Shown here piece by piece: positions 1 to 8,533 of a stretch of 64,000 bases of DNA (positions are counted from its first letter, which is position 1; each line of letters begins with the position of its first letter). The translations under genes were made by a program, and so were the position numbers. The notes beneath the pieces were generated by a model. The model was not told the origin of the DNA and did not search any database. It worked only from the letters and a program-made list of their open reading frames with translations. This stretch comes from Phymatolithon calcareum (Eukaryota > Rhodophyta > Florideophyceae > Hapalidiales). The DNA lies in assembly GCA_977006965.1 (NCBI GenBank), contig OZ345360.1, positions 496,001 through 560,000 on the forward strand, read 5' to 3'.

Positions 1-1459
1 CAATAGCGCCGAGGCCCAGTGCATGGGATAGCGAGTACAGTACAGACTGTAACAGTATGGCTGGCGTACCATCCTGGGTAGCAACAATTGGTGATGCGAA
101 CAGGAACTGGTTTCTAGTGGACAGGGGGGTCCCACAAGGGTCCCCTCTCAGTCCAAGCCTCTACAACATCTTCATGGGTGAATTCCCAGAGCGAATGAGC
201 CGGACATCAAAAACCTGGGCTGAAGTACCGGCTATCCTCTTCGCAGACGATGTTCTTCTCTCTGCGAAATCACCGGCTGCACTGCAAGGACTATTGGATA
301 TAGCTACCCAGTGGGCACAAGAGCGAGAGATGACTTGGAACACTAAACAAGGGAAAAGCGAAATCCTCGAATCAGAGGAAACATTGGGCAAGACATTCAA
401 GCTAGCGAACAAGGTACTAGCACAAGTTCCGGAGGTCACGTACCTTGGAGTATCCCTAGACCCCGGAAGAGTCACAGATACGTTAATGATGCAACGACTA
501 AAGAAAGCGAGGACGGCCGTGTACGAGCTGCGTACACTGGGAGTGTTCAAGAAAGGGCTGAGTATACAGAAGTGTATTCAGATATACAAGGCACTAGTAC
601 AGCCACGCTGGGAGTACGCAATGCACTTAACGCCCTGGACAGAAGACGTACAAAATGCCGTCAAGGAAGTAGAAGCAGCATTCTTCAATCAAGTTTTTGG
701 GCCACTCTCCCGAGGAAGGACTGATAGGCTCCGTCTCATGTGCCGGATCCAGGCGGCCGCACATCGACGAGAAATTTTGGCCTTCAAAATGCTGAGAAGG
801 AACAAGGCGAAAGAACGTATGTATTCAAACGAAGTGCCCGAAAGGAGAAACAAACATGAATGGCAGTACACGAAGAAAGATATCGCCGCGATGGAGACCA
901 GAGAGCCGTTCGGTGAAGCTGTAAAGCATATCCAAACAAACCAATCCTCACAAGCACTTCGATCGAAATTTCTGGAAATGGAAGGAGACCGCCTAGAATC
1001 GAAGCGGAAAAGAACGATACCATACGACAAGACAAGAGAATTGGCAGCAATCCTCAAGTTCCCCAAGGTGAAGCACAGACAGCTCGCGCTGCAGTATGCC
1101 TGTGGAAGATTCCCACAGGTGTCAACAACAAGTATGACTGAAGAATTGAAGGAGAAAAACGACTGGAAACAGAAAAGGCACTAGATGAGCTCTTACTATT
1201 TAGTAAGGCACTCATAGAACGCATGGAGAATGAAGAATGCCTGTATTAATCCGCAGAATGCAAGGCAGAAAGTGGCCGAGTCCAAGCACCAACAATCCCG
1301 TAGAGGACTGAGATAGGACTACTTTGAGTTCTGAGTTTTCCCGTCCGCCATACTGGTGGACGTTTCGTGAGCTGCACAAAGGTAGGTAGCATGAGAGGAA
1401 GCCTTGCCCATATCTTCGGAAGTCTGTGGGGCTTTTAAATAAACTTGAAAGGAAAAAAA
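1..1459 (+). mobile_element. LINE (non-LTR retrotransposon) family 1, 3' portion, cut by the window start
   Basis: The 3' part of a non-LTR retrotransposon. It carries the RT-coding region and a 3' UTR that ends in an AATAAA-type motif and a short A-run (about 1438-1458). From about 869 to the A-run it matches the copy at 15528-16183 almost base for base, which fixes the 3' boundary. The 5' end lies outside the window. No target-site duplication can be tested. Confidence 0.85.
3..1184 (+). pseudogene. LINE reverse transcriptase, C-terminal half, frameshifted tail
   Basis: Non-LTR reverse transcriptase that would copy the element's RNA at the target site. The reading frame is open to the window edge, so the first Met at 57 is internal. 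RT motifs are visible: GVPQGSPLSPSLYN (about residues 24-37 from that Met) and the catalytic box AILFADDVLL (about 59-68), whose two Asp bind metal. A long basic, helical tail of the LINE type follows. Compared with the sister copy at 15.5-16.2 kb, 61 bp are missing between about 1148 and 1149 (bases 15809-15869 of the sister). This shifts the frame and replaces the last ~45 residues with KRH and a stop. Most likely a dead copy. Confidence 0.85.
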
Positions 1460-1538
1460 GTATGGCTGGCGTTTGAATTGTGTGCGTTTTCAATTCTTTC
1501 TAGGCTTGATACAACCACTCAAAGGAGAATGAGGAGGA

Positions 1539-2540
1539 ATGTCTCTACGCGCTGCGCTGTATAGACGGAGAAGGCGGCTCAGCCGCTCCCTGCAGAAGAC
1601 TTTTTGCCGCTGGTTGACTTCACATCGGCTCATGGCCGCAAGAGAAGTACATTTCACTCCCCTAAACGATGATTATCATATTTTGCTCCTAAATTGGCCC
1701 CTGGGGATCAGTATGAACAACAACGGAGTCACGGACGATACAGCAATTTCAAGAGTTCGGAATGCGGTGAGATGTATACGCAAACTCCGCCAAATAGGCG
1801 TGAACGTCAGAGGATTCCAGCCAGCCACTTGCATCAGGATTTTCAAATCATTGATTCTCCCCACATGGGAGTATGCCATTCACCTGACCCCGGTCACTAA
1901 ACGTCTGTTATCGGCAGTCGAAGCAGCAGAAGGTCTTCTCTTCAGGTACGTTTTCGGAAAATATGCCGAACATCGAAGGGAGCGGATGCGAGTGCTCTGC
2001 CGACTCGCCAGCCCACAGGTGAGGAGAGCGCACCAGGCTGAAAGGCTCGCCTTAAGCCTGGTAAAACGGAAGAAGTACCTTGAGCTCGCAGAAGAATACC
2101 AAGGCAGAGAAGAAGACCTGGAAGATGTATCAAAGGATATTGGACATCTTAGAGAAGAGAAGCACCTCAACGAAGCTTTAAAACAAGCAGAAGAAGGTAT
2201 GGTATCAAAAACCGGATGCATACGGAAAGCAGAAAAAATATGGACGTTGGAAGAAGAGGTACAGACAGTTAAAATCCCGGTCGATAAGCCGAATGCGAAG
2301 TACTTTGGGCCCGGTGCTGTGGATGAGCTCGTTGTGCTCCAACACACACTACGGTTCATGAAGATGGACCAAGAAACAGAATATGAATGCGAACGACTCA
2401 CTCGAGCCCTCGCAGGGAGAGAAATTCGTTTTAAGGAGATATTAGGAGGCTAATAGAGAGATGAATGTGGAAGACAGCGAGAAGCTGCCATGTTAATCAA
2501 TTTGAGGTTTTGGGAGCTTTTAAAATAAATCAACATATAA
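1539..2540 (+). pseudogene. LINE family 2, 5'-truncated C-terminal RT tail and 3' UTR
   Basis: The open frame (1539-2453, 304 codons) is a diverged homologue of the family 1 tail. Matching blocks include PLGISMNNNGVTD against YLGVSLDPGRVTD, CIRIFKSLILPTWEYAIHLTP against the family 1 block ending QPRWEYAMHLTP, and RMRVLCRL against RLRLMCRI. The catalytic FADD region is absent, so this is a 5'-truncated insertion; the first ~45 codons are probably unrelated flanking sequence. The 3' UTR ends in gggagcttttaaaataaa, close to the family 1 end gggcttttaaataaac. Its direct abutment to family 1 suggests sequential insertions. Confidence 0.7.
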
Positions 2541-3060
2541 CCCCCCTAAATTGCCCTTTCTCTTGTGTGCTCTGGCTGCAGCGAGAAAACGATCACCTCT
2601 AAGGTGAAGGTGGCAATCGATAGAGAGGAAGGTAATATCGGGAAGACCAATTGCCGACGAGTCTAAGGTCCCCACTATCGATGTGGTATTGTGCGCCAGA
2701 GACATACGATAGAGTTGGCTCAGACACATCCTTAGGATGTACGAATGTCGCTTGGTTCGTCAAGTGCTACTTCACTGCGTCCGACCAACCCCAGAGTCAA
2801 TCTTTTGGCGACGTCCCGGACCTCGATGTGCAAGCAGCAGTCAAACTCGCAGCAAATAGATTAGAATGGAACAAGCTTAGGCCCTCAAAGTGTTGCTAGC
2901 CCCACAAGGGGAATACGCAAAATGAATGAATGAAAAGACAGAAAGGTTCCGAAGCCATTGGCACCAGTTTCTCTTACATGAAGTATATAGCGGATTTGAT
3001 ATTTTTTCGAGCCCAGTATTTTGAAGGCCATTTTGTCCTGGCTGTTACATAGATTCTCAG
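2541..3060. other. Intergenic, no gene recognised
   Basis: An open stretch at 2651-2899 (+) has no recognisable motif. A short (ATGA)n run lies at about 2922-2936. Tetranucleotide tails of this sort can mark LINE 3' ends, but nothing upstream confirms it. Confidence 0.4.
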
Positions 3061-3073
3061 TTAAAAAAGGTTA

Positions 3074-3240
3074 CCAACGCATCTGCTGACGCTTGGGGCA
3101 ACTTTTCGAGTGCGAAGAAAACTTGGCTTGATTCTGTCCGAGGAAGAATTTCTTATGGTGGGTGTTCCACGGTTCGGTGGTCTACAAAAACCCACCTGGT
3201 CCCCTGAGCGGCCTCGACGGGGAAAATTAATCCACGTTAA
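3074..3240 (+). repeat. Dispersed repeat A, copy 1 (possible hAT-type transposase scrap)
   Basis: The block starting gctgacgcttggggcaac recurs at 38819-38885 (opposite strand) and, more diverged, at 31801-31900. Translated, copies 1 and 3 share VTNAS-DAWG-F followed about 20 residues later by a W-S-K-T segment. That pattern vaguely resembles the TRWWS region of hAT transposases. All copies are shifted or interrupted. The repeat relationship is direct; the hAT assignment is weak. Confidence 0.5.
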
Positions 3241-3354
3241 TGTGTTACCCGGGGGGGGCGATTTCCGGGGAGTTTTTACTTTGCTGTGTAGGGGATGTGG
3301 GTTGTCAATAACCTGGAACATGGCCAGGAGCTCGTCAAGTGCACGCTTTGTCAA

Positions 3355-3762
3355 AGCACTGTCTTCTCTTGAGAGTCTGTATGGAAATGTATAACTGGAT
3401 TTGCCAAACTACTCGGGGAAGCTGGGTAGTCAGTCGGTCATCACTACTGATTTTCAACTGGCAGACAGTCAGTCGCAAATATGGCCCTGGGTAACGCGAT
3501 GGACTATTCGTTTCTCTTTCCAGAATTTCGGAGCCAGCCGTCCGATCTGACGCATACGTGTTGTTTCAATCACGAAACGACCCGCCTTACTCTGTTCACT
3601 ACAGTAATTGCGAAAGAAAAGCGGACACCCACAAATCCTGTCGCCCTGCAAGTGCTACCTACACTTCTACGACCGCAACAAAGTCTTTGGCAGGGCATTG
3701 TACTTCAACAGAGTCAACCTCTGCCCATCACTTTGTCGTAAACTATCTGTTCTTCTGACAAG
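3355..3762. other. Intergenic / 5' flank of the twin zinc-finger gene
   Basis: Overlapping short open frames here show no recognised domain. This probably holds the promoter and 5' UTR of the gene starting at 3763; no clear TATA element was seen. Confidence 0.4.
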
Positions 3763-5079
3763 ATGGCACCAGAGACTTTGTTCCGCAAGAAGCCGTGTGA
3801 TATCTGCAGGCGCTTGATGTCTAACAACCATTTCGTCTCTCCTTCCGTCAGTGACTTGATCAAAATCCTTCCGAAAGGGACGAAAATTGAACATCCAAGA
3901 TGCCCATCCGGCTATATTCTGTCATCCACTACAATGGAGGACAATCTTTTTTTGTGTGGGAGCTGTCGAAAGCTCGCTGTCCACAAAGCCTTTTCCGCTG
4001 CCACTGCCTCAACAGATACACAAGACCCTCTAACAAGCCCTGTGCCGTCCAAAGACCCATGCTCCGTATGTTACAGACGCATGCAAAGCAATGCATTCAT
4101 TTCGGGGTTCGAGGAGCATGCTCTACGCCAAATTCCTGGACGTATTTTCCTCCGAACCGTCGTTAAGAGGGCCTGCTTTTGGCCCTGGCCTCTCTACACG
4201 AACAATCAACTGACTTTGTGCAAGTGGTGTAAGGTTTGCGCTATGGAAAAAGCAGCGCACTTCCTCGTGGAGAAAAGCAGAGTGCAGTCCTCTAGGAAAA
4301 AGAGAAAACCCAGAGGGATAATTGAAGAAGAAGTGCTGATGGGTGGGAATGCAGAATGCGACGACGTGGTGCAAGCAGCTAATTTGACGATGTCAAAGCC
4401 ATCAAAACGACAGAAACGACGTGGAAGTCGCCGATTGAGCAGATACGGTGCAAACGTAGGTTTGTCTCGAAATAACACTCCGTTGCAATCTGCTATCAAC
4501 AAGCCGGTGCAGAAGCCAAAAAGGATTAGAGCCATGAAATTTTTTTCACACAAGTCACCTGCAAGTATCGATGTGATCGATCTTACTACACAGGTTATTG
4601 ATACTGGCTCCGCAAGTTTGGACAACGCGAATGCTAAAAGTGCAAATCAAATGCTTTCTGATCCACCCTTCTTGCATAGGTCTGAAACCATCAACCACGC
4701 TCTTCGTAAACCGCCTGCAAGTGTGGAAAAGGACGACTTTACCGGTAAGAGGGCTAAATCAGACGCCACAAGCACCCACAAAGCGAACGCGCTGGATGCA
4801 AACCTACGCCACTGTGATCGACCCTCACAACGACAAAAGCTTAGAAAACATATTCTGCCTCGGAAGCACGAACAAGACAGTTTTCAACAATATATAAGAA
4901 AAACGGAGATTGACAGACTTCGCCTTGAGCGGCAGCGTCTACGCCTTGAGCGTGAACGCATTGTGTTAGAATATAAATACAGGACAAAGGATCTGGACGA
5001 GCGAGTGCAGCGAATCAAGGCAGATCTGCAGAAGTGGTATACGGTAGAGAAAATTGTTGACAAAGCATTCAAGAAATAG
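3763..5079 (+). CDS. Hypothetical twin CxxC/CxxC zinc-binding protein with SUMO-interaction-like motif and C-terminal coiled coil
   Basis: A 438-residue protein not recognised from any named family. The N-terminus has two copies of one module. Module 1 has CDIC at 12-15 and CGSC at 65-68; module 2 has CSVC at 100-103 and CKWC at 153-156. Exactly 49 residues separate the two pairs in both, and each continues with a basic helix (RRLMSNN, YRRMQSN). Each module could bind one Zn in a treble-clef-like way (inference). Basic stretches (RKKRKPR about 178-184; KRQKRR about 215-220) look like nuclear localisation signals. VIDLT at 271-275 followed by VID at 278-280 fits a SUMO-interacting motif. Residues about 381-425 form a charged coiled coil with a near-repeat RLRLERQ/RLRLERE. 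A nuclear protein-protein or chromatin role is a guess. The frame is intact and the Met at 3763 is the first in frame. Confidence 0.7.
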   Translation: MAPETLFRKKPCDICRRLMSNNHFVSPSVSDLIKILPKGTKIEHPRCPSGYILSSTTMEDNLFLCGSCRKLAVHKAFSAATASTDTQDPLTSPVPSKDPCSVCYRRMQSNAFISGFEEHALRQIPGRIFLRTVVKRACFWPWPLYTNNQLTLCKWCKVCAMEKAAHFLVEKSRVQSSRKKRKPRGIIEEEVLMGGNAECDDVVQAANLTMSKPSKRQKRRGSRRLSRYGANVGLSRNNTPLQSAINKPVQKPKRIRAMKFFSHKSPASIDVIDLTTQVIDTGSASLDNANAKSANQMLSDPPFLHRSETINHALRKPPASVEKDDFTGKRAKSDATSTHKANALDANLRHCDRPSQRQKLRKHILPRKHEQDSFQQYIRKTEIDRLRLERQRLRLERERIVLEYKYRTKDLDERVQRIKADLQKWYTVEKIVDKAFKK

Positions 5080-5883
5080 GATCCATTTGCTTGCAGTATG
5101 TTTAAGGATGAAAATGAAAGCGTGCAGTGAGATGAAAAGCATCCCAAGTAAGTTTCTTGTTTGATAGTGATAAGAGAAGTTTTACTGCCCTGCCTATCAT
5201 TCTGGTCCGATCTGCGAGGCTTGGTCGACGTTCTCCCGTCGGTTACTGGCAGGGGACGCGTCCCATAACGAGCGTGAAGGCGACAAAGAAGGCAGTCGGG
5301 AAGCTTTCGGCTTCTCGGCCCAACTTTGGGTTAAGATCGCTTAGGAAGTCAGATGCTTCTAGAATATTGCAAGACAACACCACTTTGGACCGATCATAGA
5401 CCCACAAGTGGTCCTAAATCTCGCGAACGATGGTATGTACTAAAGGAAACCTAAGTTCTCGAAACACAGCTAGTCCCATTTGATAAATAGGCAGTACAAG
5501 TGCATTGGGTCAAAACTAGCAGAGCGGCAGTGGCCTAGATAGGTGCTAACAAATGTCTCACCTTCGTGCAGTACATATCTTGACATTGGCTTCTAAACAC
5601 GAACAGCTAATAAGGCAAAACAGCGTTTTTTTGGTGCCCGAGTGGATCGACGCCGACTACTGCGATACTCAAGTTCGCTTGGACATAAAAGTTGCAGAGC
5701 TTTCAGTCAGACTACAAAAAATTCTTTTTAGTGAAATTCGTAACCATGAGAGGGTTAAAAACCTCTTCTTCGTCAGGAGCTCACACGAATACATTTCCTT
5801 TCACGACATTCTGCAAACCCCGATAGAATTGGCTGCACATCAAAAATAAGCAAAGTAGGTCAACACAGCTTCAAAAAAGAGTC
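5080..5883. other. Intergenic, one small doubtful open frame (5553-5849, +)
   Basis: The 98-codon frame at 5553-5849 has no recognised motif, TM segment or signal peptide; its middle is leucine- and charge-rich. It could be a small gene or chance. Nothing else is seen in the rest of the gap. Confidence 0.3.
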
Positions 5884-7269
5884 CTAAAGCGGCAGCGCAT
5901 TCTTGGTTAGGGAGGAAGTGTCCACCCCACTGTCCGCGACAATCTCAGCAAGCCGACCCTGGCTTGCAATGGTCATGAAAACTGTGCGCATACAATTTGC
6001 ATAGTGCTCGTTACGCTCACAATGCTTCCCATGCCACACGTGCAACAGTTCCGGTTCCAGTGATCTGAACACTGCATACTGCGGGTTCTCCCTGAACCTA
6101 TTATACAGATCAACATCCTCCGACCCCCACCCAGCATACCGCTTCTCCTCGTCGCCCCCAAAGCCCGAGACAGCGTCAAAATCGCTACGGAACATGCACA
6201 CCATCCCATAACTGCTTGTTCTCCAAAACCCGTCTCGTGTGTTTACTCCCCGTCCATACGGGAACAACGAGAAGAACACCGGGAACCAGACCTGACTTCC
6301 ACGGACCAGGTTGATGCGGCAGTCACGGAAAAAAGACTGCCCAATCATCAGATCAACATCCGCAAAAAAGACAACCTCGTCCGCAGGCACATGTTGCACA
6401 GCATCCCGCAGCGCGACAGCGCGCGAGAACTTTCCATTGGCATCACCACCGACATGAACTACACGCACAATCTCTCCAAGTCCAAGCGACTTTACGGTCT
6501 GACTGGCAAACGTCAGATCATCGCCACTCGCCGCAATGACTGCGCGTATTCTGTGCCCTTGCTCACTGCGCGCTGCGACACGCAACCGACCCAGAGCGGC
6601 GCGCAGACGGTTCGGCCGACCACCGTACGGAAACACGATGTGCAGGGGAACCGCTCCGTTCGGACGGGTGAGACCCACTGTGCATGGTGCTCCTAAGGGA
6701 TGCGTGAGCGTCACAATGCGCCGCGCAATAGCCCGGTTCGGCCGGGCGACTTGGACGGCGACTGCGGCTTGTCGGCCCGCTCGTGACAGACGGATGTATG
6801 CTCGTGTGGCCGAAGCGTTGTGCGCGTCCGGTATATCTGCGCGCGCGGAAGCGAGGGCTGTTCGAGTTGCGGAGTAGAGATATGAGGCATCGGCCTCGTC
6901 GACGTCGACGAGACGGCGCGGCGGGAGGTGGGCGTCATGCCAGATTCCACGCGAAATGGGGGTCCATGTTTCAAGGGCGTCGCGTGGCTGACGGGCTTGA
7001 GGGCGGGCGCGAACCTCTGCACGACTGGGGCCGCGGCGCAGAGAGCTATGGAAGGCGCGGCGGTCTCGGTCGGGAATGCAAGTTTTGGGGAAGTGGGCGG
7101 CAGGGGTAGGGAGAGTTGTTAGGGAGAGTGTGAGGAACGAAAATTTGGAGAGCAGGAAAAATGCAACGATAAGAGATAGCAGAAGAAGCAAACGAGATAG
7201 ATGTCGGCGAATGCGAGGAGCCACGCGAGTCTTGCGTGAAATTAGACTGGACGCAAAGGTGCCCGCCAT
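5884..7269 (-). CDS. Chondroitin N-acetylgalactosaminyltransferase-like glycosyltransferase (GT7/CHGN type), Golgi type II membrane protein
   Basis: A 461-residue type II membrane protein with a short basic cytosolic tail, one TM segment (about 26-50), a low-complexity Arg/Ala-rich stem and a C-terminal catalytic domain (about 205-440). Family hallmarks of chondroitin-sulfate GalNAc/GlcA transferases are present. These are GKFSRAVALRDAV (279-291), the metal-binding DVD in FFADVDLM (301-308), CRIN at 317-320, GFWRTSSYGM (347-356), GWGSEDVDLY (380-389) and LHVWHGKHC (409-417). In animals these enzymes move GalNAc or GlcA from UDP-sugars to growing chondroitin in the Golgi. In a red alga the acceptor is unknown and could be a sulfated galactan or proteoglycan-like glycan (inference). 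One NAS sequon lies at 151-153. The gene is intron-less and intact, in gene-type high GC. Confidence 0.85.
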   Translation of the reverse strand: MAGTFASSLISRKTRVAPRIRRHLSRLLLLLSLIVAFFLLSKFSFLTLSLTTLPTPAAHFPKTCIPDRDRRAFHSSLRRGPSRAEVRARPQARQPRDALETWTPISRGIWHDAHLPPRRLVDVDEADASYLYSATRTALASARADIPDAHNASATRAYIRLSRAGRQAAVAVQVARPNRAIARRIVTLTHPLGAPCTVGLTRPNGAVPLHIVFPYGGRPNRLRAALGRLRVAARSEQGHRIRAVIAASGDDLTFASQTVKSLGLGEIVRVVHVGGDANGKFSRAVALRDAVQHVPADEVVFFADVDLMIGQSFFRDCRINLVRGSQVWFPVFFSLFPYGRGVNTRDGFWRTSSYGMVCMFRSDFDAVSGFGGDEEKRYAGWGSEDVDLYNRFRENPQYAVFRSLEPELLHVWHGKHCERNEHYANCMRTVFMTIASQGRLAEIVADSGVDTSSLTKNALPL

Positions 7270-8533
7270 TTCGACGGGGTGAGCGTGCTGCCGACAGAGT
7301 TGGAAGTTAGATAGAGCAGAGCTGCCTTGCCCCTCGCTGCTGCCCTGAAGTTCCTTGGCTAAGTTTCTTCGTGCTCTCTATTCAGGTCTTCATTTCCGCC
7401 GTGTCCGCGATTTTGTTTGCCCATCCTGAGTTTCATGCACAGATCAATTTGTTAGCACTCGCAGATGATGCATATCAATTACACTATGCGTTCGTTTCAT
7501 GCATGGCAGTGCAAATCATTGAAGGGCTAGGTCTAAAATCTAGAATGGGGATTGGTGTTTTCATGTGGCGATGGAGATTGATACGTCAGCGAGCTTTTGA
7601 CTTCTACTTGATGACATCTGATACATAATAGTGGCGCATATTGAGCTAATCAATAATGGTTTTGATGTACACTGCCTGTATTCCCGCACAACCTGCGCTT
7701 ACAGTTCTGAACTGTTGCTCAGCGATTCGTAGGAAAACTTTATGGCAACTGTCAATATAGAGGACTTTTATGTGCCTATACTTATCTCACGTGTGACCGA
7801 GAGGGTCATTGCTGTCACGTTCCGTACGCTAGCCTGGTCCGGCGGAACGTTCCGCAGATGAAAGGACCACTAAAAACATTGTCCACCGATCTGGATGTGC
7901 ACTCTGAAAGTGCACTAGCAGCTCATCCTGGCTGTATGAACGTCCAGTTTCAAAGAACCAATGAGAAGGGCTGTAATCTCAGTGCTGAAAGATTTTTCCT
8001 ACGATACATCTTTCCTCCTGATTGGTTAACGGCGATGGCCTATATCTTCCACTTGGGCGCTCTTGTATGACCATCAAGAGGGAGAATTTGACATCGATTA
8101 TGAACTGACTATTTTGAGTAATTTGTCACGGAAGATCATCAGGAACATCGCGATGTTCTTGATGAGCTTTCGCACTATAGTTGATGTGCTTTTTTCCACG
8201 AGCAATGCAAACTATTTGGAATATTTTACTCACTCCAGCTATTTCCATGGAAGTTACCAATCACATCACTTGAAGTGATCAAAAAGTCAACTATTTTGCT
8301 CTCCGGTTGATCCTAGACAAAAAAAAGTTTGCCGTTTTTTGCGAATCAAACTTCCTTGATCTCCTCAGGAACGGGCAGGTATTTGCTTGATGATAGAAGA
8401 CGCGATGAATTGATGAAAATCAAGCTAGACGTTCATTCCTTATGAAGCACACGTGGCTCCGCACGGACCGGCACGAGCCTGCGACATAATCACATAAACT
8501 GCTCGCTGGGCGTCGACACTTCGGTTATTAATC
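7270..8533. other. Intergenic, no gene recognised
   Basis: AT-richer than the flanking genes. It presumably contains both upstream regions, since the GT7 and SAPS genes are divergent. A perfect short palindrome cggaacgttccg lies near 7843-7854. Open frames here (for example 7371-7628) show no family features. Confidence 0.5.

Noticed and set aside
5157-5399. 80-codon basic frame downstream of the twin zinc gene
   Set aside because: No motif, no clear start context, and base composition like the surrounding non-coding DNA.
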